64,000 nucleotides of DNA from Caecitellus pseudoparvulus (taxonomy: Eukaryota; Bigyra: Bicosoecida): assembly GCA_965644315.1 (NCBI GenBank), contig CBFFRQ010000064.1, positions 248,001-312,000 on the forward strand. The letters are read 5' to 3'. The position numbers and the translations under genes were made by a program. Within the stretch, counting starts at the first letter, position 1; every line of letters begins with the position of its first letter. The notes beneath the pieces were generated by a model. That model had not been told where the DNA came from. It saw nothing but the letters and a program-made list of their open reading frames with translations, and made no database searches. Shown piece by piece: positions 20,001-30,111 of this stretch.

Positions 20001-22023
20001 CCAGCGGCACTCGGCCCCAGACAACGGCGCCGGTGTATGTGAAGCCCTTGCGGTCCCCAGCATCCAGCATGCGTGCTGTGACAGGCGGCAGGTGCCCACT
20101 TGCAATGGCAGACAACAGGGACGTCCGCCACTGCACAGAGGCAGGGGTGGGGTGCAGGAAGGTAGCGGCGCCCTGCGCCCGGCGCACCGTTTCTGCGCTG
20201 GCCCGTGGCTCGTTGCCATTCAGCACACGGAGCATCTGGCCATCCCGTGTAGTGGCGGGAAGCAATGCAGACAGAGTTGTCGCTTGGGAAGAGGAGGGCA
20301 TCTCGTCGCCGGCCAGGTGGGAGGCGGGCGCTCCACTGCCGTCCTGGCCTGCGGCGGGCGATGCACTCGCGCTGTCCGGCAAGGCGTCGATGGCGGAGAC
20401 GTTCACGGAGCTGTCCCCACTTCGCATTCCCACATTGGACATGCGGTACCCCTTGCTGGTCATGCCGTCCATAGCAGCCCTCATGAGGGGGTCGACGCCT
20501 GCCGAGTCCAGGTTGCCACTGTCGGATGGGATGGGCGGAACTAGCATGTTGAAGGTGGCTTCACGGCCGTCCACGAGGCCGTGCATCGCGAAAGCATCCG
20601 TCATGAGGGAGCCCTGCAACATGACAACAATGCTAGGGGTGGGGGGCAAGAAGCCATCCTTGCCCTGAGGAATCCCTCCAGGAGCCAGCGTCCAGTGCCC
20701 CGGGTTGCAGAAGACCTTGTCTGCACCGCTGATGAAAATGGAGGGTGAGGACTGTAGGTGCCCTGGGAGCTCGGCCTCCTGCCCTTCAGCAATGCAAGTC
20801 TCCCCCCCCGCATGCCACAGCAACACCGGGGCCAAGCGCCGCACCATGCGCATGAGCGTTTCCGGTGCCTGAAAGTACGCGGCAAGTGCAAGGAGGCGGC
20901 GGGGGGAGGGGTCCTTCGTGTTCAGCAACGTCGACAGCACGCCGTGCAAGTCACTGCTGGTGTCAACAGCGTCACTAGCAATAGCCCCCACACGCTTCAT
21001 CTCGGCAACGAGCATGCTTTCGTGAGCAAGGCTTTGGGACACGAGCAAGTTCAAGGCGGCCACCTGCAGGACTTCCATCCAGTTCCGCGCCTCCAAACGG
21101 TAGTACCTCTCCACTCCCTGGCCACACAGGCAGCACTGGAAGCAGTATGCCGAGTCCCCCCACAGCGGCTCATGGTCCACAGCTACCGTGCACTCTGTCG
21201 GCAGGGAAGGCGGGGCGTGGCATGTGCAACGTGGTCCCGGCCCAGCATGCCGCGCTTGAGACTCACCGATGTGCACCATCATACCGCAGGTGTCGCAGAC
21301 AAGCATGGGGCGATTTCTGCTTCGGGAATGGCAGCAGTACAAACAGCAGTTTGGCGGTGGGGGGCCGTAGTACGGCACGGAACGCTGCGCGGCAGTCGGC
21401 CCAGCGTACTGCAAGAGTGCATCAGGGCGGAGGAGAGGAGGGGACGTGACGGCGTCGAAAGGCAGGCGCCACAGCGCTGGATCAGGACGGAAGCGCAAGG
21501 GGTGAACACCAACTGGCTTCCACCCCACTTGCGCAGTACTAGAGTGCGCTAGCGCGGCAGAGCGCGCCGTCGAAAGTTGCTCAGCACGCGGGCCAGACTG
21601 CTGGTCAGGATTCGCGCTTTGCACCACAGCAACAGGCAACTTCACACCAGTCACCCGCAGGGCATACTGCTTCCCCCCTGGCATGACATGTGCCCGGTCT
21701 TGGGAGGGCAGCATGCCGCTGGGTTGGCCTGCTTGTGCAGCAGAGCTACCGTGTGCTTCTCCGTGAGCCGGCCGGAAGCTGTGCCGATACACTTCAGGCG
21801 GCGCGGCCGTGTACGGAATGTGGGAGGCAGTAGGGGTAGTAAAGTGGGAAGGTGGTCGGAAAGCGCCCGCTGTTGCTTCGTCATCTGCGCTGGGAAGCGG
21901 CCCTGCACTTGCCCATGGTTGCGGGCCGCTGCCTGCAGCAGCGGGCACGTGCACGCCCGAAGCACCTGGACCACCTGGGCCGCTACCATGCCCCAGGATC
22001 CGCGAAGACTGGATGGAGGCCAT
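17044..22023 (-). CDS. PHD finger-chromodomain protein
   Basis: Two coding exons (22023-21267 and 21194-17044) give 1635 residues. The start codon follows directly on an acceptor (ctgtacag), so exon 1 upstream of 22147 is 5' UTR. Removing a 72-nt, stop-free intron (21266-21195) rebuilds a canonical PHD finger: CLYC, a CDTC pair, then MMVHIEC and CFQC. A helical region follows (WMEVLQVAALNLLVSQSLAHE). Near the C-terminus (about residues 1520-1572) is a chromodomain, FVIDRIIRHKT...KRKFYVSWKGY...YNSWVSREN, with the aromatic positions kept. PHD plus chromo implies reading of histone tails, so a chromatin regulator is likely. The large middle is low-complexity. I do not know a named family with this exact layout. 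Confidence 0.8.
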   Translation of the reverse strand: MASIQSSRILGHGSGPGGPGASGVHVPAAAGSGPQPWASAGPLPSADDEATAGAFRPPSHFTTPTASHIPYTAAPPEVYRHSFRPAHGEAHGSSAAQAGQPSGMLPSQDRAHVMPGGKQYALRVTGVKLPVAVVQSANPDQQSGPRAEQLSTARSAALAHSSTAQVGWKPVGVHPLRFRPDPALWRLPFDAVTSPPLLRPDALLQYAGPTAAQRSVPYYGPPPPNCCLYCCHSRSRNRPMLVCDTCGMMVHIGESQARHAGPGPRCTCHAPPSLPTECTVAVDHEPLWGDSAYCFQCCLCGQGVERYYRLEARNWMEVLQVAALNLLVSQSLAHESMLVAEMKRVGAIASDAVDTSSDLHGVLSTLLNTKDPSPRRLLALAAYFQAPETLMRMVRRLAPVLLWHAGGETCIAEGQEAELPGHLQSSPSIFISGADKVFCNPGHWTLAPGGIPQGKDGFLPPTPSIVVMLQGSLMTDAFAMHGLVDGREATFNMLVPPIPSDSGNLDSAGVDPLMRAAMDGMTSKGYRMSNVGMRSGDSSVNVSAIDALPDSASASPAAGQDGSGAPASHLAGDEMPSSSQATTLSALLPATTRDGQMLRVLNGNEPRASAETVRRAQGAATFLHPTPASVQWRTSLLSAIASGHLPPVTARMLDAGDRKGFTYTGAVVWGRVPLAWIASRLPEQVQADAARACSRADDQDGASTPTSSSAASSAGAAESLMAACPAIKGLLAWWPLQVVASPAQTGSLTHTLPFGCAQQLWVDTQDLLPLSKSPMRALRVQVEEVYADKSAPSAEPTPSPSARRLNPTRGSRHGSRATISGKQLGALPAVLCPVFLAALSNALVTVAVTLVPGGVGTLGQWGAAREAEPAQGPGLENLATIASMVSLGHFGEPEKTVVGAAGALLRQLAVFKACIGQVLRESPDEAALLRQALLQAAGRAAIAADGLHSPTPHVPLLPDAASEQAERSTPQASRSLTIRPSLSNGSNPSESSTCTRQLPALRANLPKGTALKCDEYPGGAKRGSVDDQGPQKKHADAEFVPAAGKNASAAARLLKRLGASTAQLHVGDIPIIATSAPPDSLSCSAQERSFQRGAIGQFLGATCTPGAATPTSGAGALGGHKRPRPDFQTGAVFSGDLIIPPSSLVQVSTAADEAAGDGRAARGRILAERAASTLDALPEQLRQQGQKRRRLQRLWRGPLKSFACQHVLRSDWLLPNTDTVPDAPEEAGDDASSCGTLASDATEVLAMEAVQGGLCEAATEPGGRCPPGLSAPHLQLTGTPPADLLRLLDSEEVLPDPTPLMSMAGPTSLGGDIPPATVPCMARFLTAWAGAPRRGIVTAPVSPTREGAESPMSDTSLAHRVQMQRPARLPPGGRMPPGQAHPSFAHSGSASSGSVTEESSAEDAGSVVESDGGDGGPAPRARPPPPLLLCRGAVLREALAGQLEQVSGPNVRKMLSKALDEALGVQEADCAAFGFKGQAAVEQGGAGLEQEVLAASPAGSGGQDHTSSQHSSGESGSPELPAHPPQSQAESSSSRSPGDGSEDGNIFVIDRIIRHKTVRRKRKFYVSWKGYDSQYNSWVSRENILDKSVITEYDEHRQQRRKARIARMRVAAVKRHTPPSQESGKDQGPPGSRDSHGGSGSDRGHDAGAGDSSDDSEDA

Positions 22024-23561
22024 CTGTACAGTGTAAAAGGGTCCATGGGTGCACTTTTTCAGAGTGGGGCAGAGCCAGCGCCGCTCCAGGGCTGAGCGTT
22101 GCATCGGCGTTGTCAGCGGGAGCGGGAACGCCGTGTCAATCACTCACCTGAGCGAACTAGCGTACTGTCCAAGACAACGCAGGAGCAGGACCCCCAACCG
22201 GCTGTATGTGAGCCCCTGACGGATTTTGGCCTTCGAGGTCCGCCCACGAGCGCAGATATTGCGCAGGTGCAGTGCTTTCGCGACGTTGCGCCTGTAGCGC
22301 CGCTTGTGCAATGGGAAATCTCAGCAGTGGGGGGCTGGCAGGCAAAAAAAGTAGCGGCAGGGCAATCAAGAGAGTGCACTGAGTGCGGCACCGCGCTGGC
22401 GTGCAGGACGGCAGATTTTTGCCCGTTCCCCCTGTGTGCCCTCTGCACCTGGCGTTTCATGGCCACCAAGAATTGTCGCATTGCGGCGCCCCGTTGCAGC
22501 TGACGTGGGGGCGCCCCACTTGTCTTGATGGCCATGTGTGAGAAGGGACTCACCTCATCATAGGGCATGGATCATGTACGTGTGGGGCCCATGGGTGTGC
22601 AGCGCCGCTGCCCGGGGTTGCGATGGGCCGGCGTCAAGGAACGCACGTGCCACGTGTTGCCCAGCTCTGCCACGCTCTCAGTTGGCGGAAAGAGTCCGGC
22701 ACGAGGAGACGGCAGGGGGGGTAAGGAGGCCTGTGCACCCCCCCTCCACGAGAAGATGGCCAGCCTGGGTTGACTGCTCGACTCTGGGGCGCTTGGAGGC
22801 CGGGAAGGCAGTCTGTAGCAAAACAATACGCGAAATGCACACATGGCGCTGGATTTCGTGGGCTGAAGGCGTCGGCGCAGCGCGGAAGGGAGCGTTGATG
22901 GCCGCCACACACGTGGCGGCCTTGCACACATCAACTTCAACATTTCTCAAGCGACAGCAGCTGTTGGAGGCGGCGGCACACCCGATGAATGGGCATCAGT
23001 GTAGCTGCGCTGCAAATTCATTGCTCTGCGGGCGCATGCATGCCTGCGCATTCGCTTCCTGTCGCCTCTCAGGCCAGCGCTGGGTGAGTGCTGCAGGAGT
23101 GAAAGTTTCACGGAAGTGCTGCTGCGGCGGCAATTTGCTCCCCTCTTCACGCTGAGATGGGCGGTGCAGGGGCGCGGGCTGCGCTTGAACAGCTACACGC
23201 AGGGAAGGGGCCTTTTCTTGAGCGTCAAGCTGCCCTTGTGTCTCGGCTTCCCAACCACTTGGTCAAGGCTGGCCTGTCGCGGAAATCGGTTCTGCGCATC
23301 ATTCCGCCCTTGCCCAGCCAATGAACCTTGCGGGCCAAAAACAACCACAAGAATAACAGGCATCCCTCATGTTCATGCTGCATGGCTATGCCCCAGGTCC
23401 TGCGTCGACCCTTTCGCTGTGGCGTCGGTTGAAGCGTCGGTCGCTCGGCTAGGCTGCCGCGGTCGGTCGGCTCACCATCCCCTCCGTGCCGCGACACCCC
23501 CGAGCGGCACGCCCCCTTCTTAGTGACTGGGCCAGTTTCGGCCCACTTCAGCCGCGCTGGC
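22024..23561. other. gene-poor interval of 1.5 kb
   Basis: This is the longest stretch without a convincing gene. It begins with the 5'-UTR intron of the PHD-chromo gene (22024-22147; donor gtgagtgat on the lower strand). ORFs of 100-200 codons exist on both strands (for example 22538-23155), but they are Arg/Cys/His/Trp-rich and look non-coding. A 55-codon ORF at 23157 is listed separately. No tRNA, rRNA or repeat was seen. Unrecognised spliced genes or non-coding RNAs are possible. Confidence 0.4.
23157..23324 (+). CDS. possible 55-residue protein
   Basis: A short ORF opens with an ATG just after a plausible acceptor (cttcacgctgag) and encodes 55 residues with an ordered-looking sequence: MGGAGARAALEQLHAGKGPF, later LVSRLPNHLVKAGLSRKSVL. 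A consensus donor (gtgagtgct) lies about 65 bases upstream, so an earlier exon may exist. No family is recognised, and this could be chance. Confidence 0.25.
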   Translation: MGGAGARAALEQLHAGKGPFLERQAALVSRLPNHLVKAGLSRKSVLRIIPPLPSQ

Positions 23562-24491
23562 ATGGGTGCGTTCGCTGCACGTCTGGCGATCCGCGATGCC
23601 GCAGTGGCCTGCACATGACTCCCTCCTCCCTTGCTTGCTCAGAGGACTTGTACAGCGACTTCGCCAAGCCCTCCCAAGCCCTGGCCCCTGGCCAGGCACA
23701 GGGGGTGCCCGATTCCACGCCAGCCACTGCAGACGTGCGTGAGGCTGACTTGCCAGACGCGCATCCCTGTGCCTGCACCCCGTCTCCCGGCTCTTGCAGC
23801 CGAGCCTGCTTGAGCACCAAGTTATGGTTCTGGAACGCAATATTTCCTGCCTCTACACCACGGCAAGGGTGGAAGTGGAGCGCAAGAATGAGTCCCTGCG
23901 GCGCCAGCGTGTGCTGTGCGTGGCCAGCGCGTACAGTCAATTTCCGCTCCACCCCACCCACGCTTGCACCCTCCTCACAGCCTGGAAGAGTCCAACTCCC
24001 AGCTAGAGGCTGCCCAGAAGACAATGCAGCAGCTGCAGCAAGTGGCCCGTTCCGCCAGAGAGGCCATGCAGGCCGTTGTGTCGTCTGGGCATCCCATGGA
24101 TGTGCAGGCTGCCAGGTCACACTTGGCTGCCTTGGAACGAGCGCTGGGACCGGGGGAGGCACAGGGCACCAGTGCACCACCCCCAGCGCACCGCCACAGG
24201 GCGGGCGAAGCCAGCACTCGCCAAGGCCCTTCCCACCACCGGCCGCCCCCCCAGCAGTCCGGCCGCCGATCTGTACTGGGCGCTCCACCGGGCAGCAGCA
24301 GGGGGAGCGGTGAGGGGGCCAGTGGAGCGGGTGGCGGTTGGGGGTCAGCGCCCCCCCCGCCGGGCAGTGGACACAGGGGGCCTCCTCCGCAGCGGCGCGA
24401 TGCCTGGGCTGCGTACGCCCCCTCTGGAGGCCAGTACGGCAGGGGAAGGTACGACGCCCCCCCACCCTCCAGACACCAACACCACCGGTGA
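23562..24491 (+). CDS. FLASH-like N-terminal domain protein
   Basis: Four exons (23562-23565, 23643-23734, 23800-23915, 23981-24491) give 240 residues. Exon 1 is only four coding bases (ATGG), followed by a consensus donor gtgcgt. The N-terminus then reads MEDLYSDFAKP. Exon 3 gives LERNISCLYTTARVEVERKN, and exon 4 continues the coiled coil with ESNSQLEAAQKTMQQLQQVA. The pair 'DLY' plus 'NIS-L--TARVE--RK' matches my memory of the N-terminal region of animal FLASH/CASP8AP2, which binds Lsm11 in histone pre-mRNA 3' processing. The remainder is Gly/Pro/Arg-rich and disordered. Only this short motif supports the assignment. Confidence 0.55.
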
Positions 24492-24507
24492 GACAGGGCT
24501 GGAGTGC

Positions 24508-24515
24508 AATGCATT
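24508..24515. terminator. AATGCATT palindrome between convergent stops
   Basis: This lies in the 39-base gap between the stops of the FLASH-like gene and the F-box/ankyrin gene. It is the same palindrome as at 8815, 37469 and 46858. A role as a 3'-end signal is inferred from position only. Confidence 0.4.
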
Positions 24516-24530
24516 GCGCCGGCCGCCCAG

Positions 24531-27500
24531 CTACAGCAGGGCCACGGTCCCCTGTGCGGGCGCTGGGGCGGGCGCAGTTCGTTTCTTGCGTGGCTTGCGG
24601 CGGCGCACGACGGGCACGCCGTAGGCAGCAGCGGCCCGCTGCAAAGAGACGGCTGAGGCGGAGGGTGTGTGTGTGTCTGGGTCCCCCTCCGCCTCGAAGC
24701 CACGCGGCACAGGGCGCCGAGTGTGGATGTTCACCCGTGTGCCACTGGGTGCCTGGGTGGGGGAGGTCGAGAAGGCGGGGCGGTGTCCCCCCCCCCCCGC
24801 TCCGCCGGCAAGGGGGGACAGGCCGACACCGCCCACGCCCAAGCCGCCACCCCCCGCCAGGGCGTTGCGCAGTGCTGCACGGGCCTCGGCTCCTGAGCCT
24901 GCAACGGCGGGCGAGGGGGGTCCGGACCCCCCTCGCCCCGCTTCCTCTCGCAGCATGGCGGCAAACATGTCTTTCGGCACAAGGGGTGGCCCACCCCCCC
25001 TCAGGGCTTCCCGCTGTTTCCGCAGGCGATCAGCATGAGCCCGCGCAGCGGCTTCTGCCCGGGCCACGACCTCAGACGCGACTTCTGATCGCGCAGGGGA
25101 GGCGGACTGCTCCCGGCGTCCACCCTCCTGCCGCGCCGACTCACTGCCCTGGGGGTGGGCCCACCCCCAGCCTCCCCCGCTCCTTGCGCCATGCGCACTG
25201 GTGGCAGAGCCCCGCCCAGCTTGGGCAGGGTCCCCCCCTCCCAGCCGGTGCCTGCTGCCTGGGGCAGGGGGTGACGCGCTGCCTCGAAGGTGACTCGATG
25301 AGGTGGGCCCACCCAAGCGCCCCGGTGGCGTGACACTCCCACCCATGGCACTGCCCCCGCCACTGGCTGGCGTGGAGGAGGGGGGGGAGCTGGCCCGCTG
25401 AGGGGGGGGCGGACCCTCCCCCGCCCCACCTCCCAGCCGAGGCAGGCGCAGAGGTGACACCGTGCGCCCAGGCGCCACTGGCACCGGCGCCGCCACCGGC
25501 GCCGCAGCTGGTGCCCCGCTCAGCATGCGTTCAAAGTACGCCGCCCGCGCAGCCCGTGCTGCGCTCGGCGACACGGGCGCTGCGAACGCCTGCACGGCGC
25601 CCCCCCCCCCGAGCCTGTCCCCAGCTGGGGAGAGGAGGGGGGATACGGACACACGTTCCGGGGGAGGGGGGGTGGTTGCCCGGCCTCGGCCCTCTTCCTT
25701 GCTCTCCCGTAATACGGCGTCCCGGCGCGTCGCTGCCTGGCTACTCGCCTGCACATCCGCCCTGGCAGCTGCCCGGATGCTTGCCCCTGAGTGTGGCCGA
25801 GCGGACAGCGCACCCTCGCCCATGGGGGGGGCGGAGGCCGCAGTGGCTGCGGCAGCGGCGGGTGGGGCGGCACCCCCTTGTGCTGACGCAGGGCGGGGGG
25901 GGCGGGGGGGTGCCGCCTCCGCCTCCACCGCCTTCTTCACAGTCTTCTTGCTGGTCTTCTTGGCACCCCCCTTCTTGGAGCCTCCCTTCTTCGTACCAGA
26001 CTTGCTGGCGGGAGCTGCGGCGGCGGGCACGCCACTCTCGCTGCGCTGCCCAGCCTTGGCCCTCGCTGCCAGCCGTTGAAAGACGCTTCCGCCATCTGAG
26101 GTCGTGCGTTGGACGGGCGCTGGAGCTGGGGCAGGTGCCGCACCCCCCCTTGACCTGCCAGCGCTTGTGGGCGTGGACCCTGCCGAGCGAGGAGCTCGAC
26201 TGCGAGCTCGGGCCTTGGACTTGCCACGAGCCTTCTTGGCGGGGGCAGGGGCGTATGCCGACCCCGCCGCAGCAGCGCCTGAGGCCCCACCCCCGCCCAG
26301 GCGAGGGGACGCCGCGGAGGAGGAGGGGGAGGGCGCCCCACTGCCGTCCTTGTGCTGGCCCGCCATGAGGCGCTCCATGATGGCACCCTGCGTCTTGACG
26401 CGGTTTCCACGCCCCCACCGCTTGGACTGCTCACGCTCCAGCACTCGGCGAGCCACCTTGGCGTCCGCCTTGGCCACCCACGTGTTCAGCAGCTCCTTCA
26501 CCTCCTTGTTCCCAGACTTGTTCGCCATGAACAGCACGTCCGTGCCGTACTTTGTCTTCTGCCGCAGCTCGTGCACCTTGGCGTACTTGAGCAGGGCGCG
26601 GATGACGCCCAGCCGCCCCCGCTCCACAGCCACGTACAGCACGCTCTTGCCACGCTTGGTGCAGTGGGTGTGGTCGGCGCCCGCTGCCATGAGCAGCGTG
26701 ACACTGTCCAGCCGCCCAGCCTCCGCAGACACGAACAAGGGCGTGTACCCTGACTCGTCGATGATGTCCACTTCCACTTCCGTGCGACCTGGGATCGCGC
26801 CCCGCCCCGTCGCCACCCGACTCGTCGCAAGCATCGCGTCCACCGCCTGGGCCAGAGCCTGCTGGGTGTGGCGCCAGGGGGGGATGGGCCCACTGTGGCA
26901 GGGGGTGGGCCCACCCTCCCCCGCCTCCTCTTCCTCCGCGCCCTCCTCCTCGCCACCTTCACCTCCCTCCCCCTTGATCATGGCCATGATGCCTTGATAG
27001 CGAGGGCGGGACCGTGCCGCAGCAGCTGCAGCAGCTGCCGCCATGGCAGCTTCCTCCGCTTCACGCGTGGTGGTGGTGGCCGTCGTGACGATGGGCGCTG
27101 GCGCCTCCGTCGCGCCCTGCCCGAAGCACCCCCCAATGCCCTTGTGGCGGGGGTTGGGCGCGCCCCAGATGGACGTCGGCACCGGCGCCAGCGCATCCCG
27201 CACACGCATGGCAGCGGCACCGGCGCCAGCCGCGCCCAAATTCGCCCCACCTGAGCCCCCCCCCGACGCCTTGCTCTCCCCCGCCCCGCCACGCCCACCG
27301 CCCTCGCTCTCGCTCTCGCTGCCCTCACCATCACCCCCCGCCCCACCCCCCCCCTCCCGACGCGCCTTCCACTGTGCCCACAGCTCCATGCGCTTGGCAC
27401 GGATGTCCTCAATGGTGGCGTCCACACGCTCAGCACGTGGGACGGGCAGGGCGGCCCGCAGCAGCAGGCGCACTATGTGCTCCTGCCCACACCGTGCCGC

Positions 27501-30111
27501 CTCCAGCAGCGGCGTGCGCTCCTTGGTGCCCTGCGCATTCACATCCGCCCCAGCGTGCAGCAGCAGCTGCACCATGCGCGTGTCTCCCCGAGCACAGGCG
27601 ACGCAGAGGGGCGTGTCGCCCTCAGGCCCCGTCGCACTGGGCAGGGCCAGTCGGTCCCGCCGCTCAGCAATGAACTCCAGCGACTCGGTGGGGGCGGGCA
27701 CCGCTGAGCCGACCTTGCCGGGTGGACCTGGGAGGCCCACGGGGGCGCCGGGCAGGGGCGCACCCCCCTTCCTGGCATTGTTGGTGCGGGTGATGGCTGC
27801 ATCCAGCCATGCCGAGTACTCACGTGGGTCGCTGGGGGGGGCGCTCTCTGGGACCTCCCCGTTGTACAGCAGCGCCGGGTCGTGGTGTGTCAGCAGCAGG
27901 GCCGCTGCCTCCACCCGCCCTGCCCGCGCCGCAGCGAAGAGAGGGGACACATCCTCCGCGTTCGCGAAGTTCAAGCGGACACGAGCGCCCACGGCGGCGG
28001 CACCCAGCACGCTGTAGTCAGGGGGAGACGGCGCCCTGGGGTGGATGTGGTCGCGGCGAGGGCGCAGGAGGCTGTCTTCGCCGCCGCCGCCCTCCGCCCC
28101 CCCCCCCGCGTCCATGCTCGCTGACAGTGACACGTCCAGAGCACCCTCCGCCCACCCCAGGCCGGAGAGGTTCAGGCCACTGTCTGTCTGAGGCGCGGCC
28201 TGAGATCGCGGCAGGGGCGCCTCGCCGCCGCCCCCTCGGCGCCCCTCACGACTCACCCCCCGCAGCCCCCACGGGACCCGCGTCGGGTCACGCTGGCCCC
28301 TGGCGGAGAGCAGGGAGCTGCGGGTGGCGTCTGCGGCGGCGGCAGCCTCTGCCTGGGCTGCCTGCAGCGCCCCCAGACGGATGCCTTGGCTAGCCAGCGT
28401 TGGCAGCCCCCTCCCCGCCCCGGCCAGTGCGGGCACTTCATCCTCAGCTGCATCTTGTGGGGAGGACGGCGTGCCGGCTGCAGCCCCTGCCTGGACCCCA
28501 CCCACCACCGCCTCGCCACGCACAGAGCCGAGGCCCAGGGCCTCCAGGGGCGCCAGGTGAGCTGCCAAGTCGGCGGGGTCCATGCGGCCCCGCGACAGGT
28601 CTACTGTGGACCAGTAGTCGCCCACCTCCAACCCATCACACCACCGGCGGTAGGAGCCACACCCCCGCGCCTCAGCGATGCGGGCCTGGCGAGATGCGCC
28701 CTGGGCAGAGCCCTCAGAGAGCAGGTGTCCCCCCGGTACCAGGTCTGACAGGTCCGGATGGGGGGGGTGCTCCTTCCCCGCCTCCTCAGCCTCCCGGCAC
28801 GCACTGTGCCACTCCCGCAGGCGGTGGATGGCAGCCAACAGCGGCGGCGGCACCGGCATGGGTGTGGGCACCCCACATGGTGACGTGCCTTCCGCATACA
28901 CCGCAGCAATGTGCTCATCAGGCAGTGGTGCCAGAGCTCCAGCCTCCGCCTTGAGCCGGGCGAGGGCTGTCACGGCCTGCAGCGCAGCCGTCGTCTCCCC
29001 TCCGTCCACGGCAGCTGCCCCCCCACCACTGCCCTGCCACTCCCCCTTGTACCAGCTTCGATGGGTGCCGTGTCCGGGGTGCACGCGTCGGTACAAGCCC
29101 AGACGCTTGGCGGTGGCGTGAGGGTGTGCCGGTGGCACCAGGCGCGTGCGCCCCAGCATGGCCAGCACGCTGGCGACGTTGCCTTGCTGCACAGCCACCA
29201 GCAGTGGCCGGTCCTTGCTCCGCGTGCGGCCGTTCACGTCTTCCCCGAACAGCAGCAGCAAGTGCACGGCTTGCCAGTTGCCAGTCTCAGCGGCACGCGC
29301 CAGCGGCGTGGTGTGCCCCCACTCGTCGTCCACGTGGTACCCCTTGCGGTAGCTGAAGAGCGCATTGACATTCTCTGTCAGGTCTGTTGCGGCAATCGGC
29401 AGGGATGCCGAAAAAAGTCCCCCTGTGCACGAAACAAGGCGCGAGTGAGGTGGCCAGTGAGAAACGCTCCTGCTGCACGCCTCGCACAACGGCAGCCCCT
29501 GACACGCACCAGCCACTCCGAACGCCGTCCGCACGGATTCACGCAGAATGAGCAACTTATGTAGGTATGGGAGGAACTCTGCACAGGCAAGGCGGGTGAC
29601 TCTCCCGGTGGCTGGCTGGCTTGGCGAGCACAACGCCAGGCGGCGCCGCTACCCACCTTCTTTCCCCGCTGCCATGGTCAGCAGCCAAGTGAAGTGGTCC
29701 CGAGCAAGAGGCCTCCGAACCTTTGCCAGGAGGAACAGCTTGTCCAGGCGTGGCAGCATCATGGGCGCTGGCACGCCGGTGGCTGCCCTGAACTCAGTTG
29801 CATACGCCTTGTTCACATACACCAACCAGGACTTGCACACGGCTGAACACTCCGCCATGTCTTTGATGCCTAGGTACGAAAACCATGTCAACTGCGGAGC
29901 AAGCGGTGCGCGGCTCCAGTGGCTCGGTAGGCCTTGCAACGGGCGCATAGTTCCGCATGGCGCCGCGGCGACTGCCGGCACCGCTGTGCCCCTCCCGGCC
30001 CTCACGCTGACGCACCTTGACTTCTGTCGGCATCCAAAACTTCATGGGCTCCACCACGGGTCGGTGCGTCCGCTGCCTCCGGATGTAGGCTGGCACGTAG
30101 CTGTCTGCCAT
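24531..30111 (-). CDS. giant F-box / ankyrin-repeat protein
   Basis: Four exons (30111-30016, 29891-29657, 29578-29510, 29422-24531) keep phase and give 1763 residues. Exon 2 encodes an F-box-like helix set, LTWFSYLGIKDMAECSAVCK then SW, which would recruit an SCF ubiquitin ligase. Dispersed ankyrin repeats follow: TTPLARAAETGNWQAVHLLL, DVSPLFAAARAGRVEAAALL, GDTPLCVACARGDTRMVQLL, RTPLLEAARCGQEHIVRLLL, YTPLFVSAEAGRLDSVTLLM and KSVLYVAVERGRLGVIRALL. They are separated by long Gly/Ala/Pro-rich linkers. The C-terminal 600 residues are basic and low-complexity with a Lys-rich run (GSKKGGAKKTSKKTVKK). A role as a ubiquitin-ligase substrate receptor is inferred. Confidence 0.8.

Noticed and set aside
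22538-23155. A 205-codon plus-strand ORF
   Set aside because: Its composition (many Arg, His, Trp and Cys) is typical of a chance frame in GC-rich DNA and no domain or splice context supports it.
24338-25333. A 331-codon plus-strand ORF antisense to the F-box/ankyrin C-terminus
   Set aside because: Low-complexity Arg/Pro shadow of Gly/Ala-rich coding sequence on the other strand.
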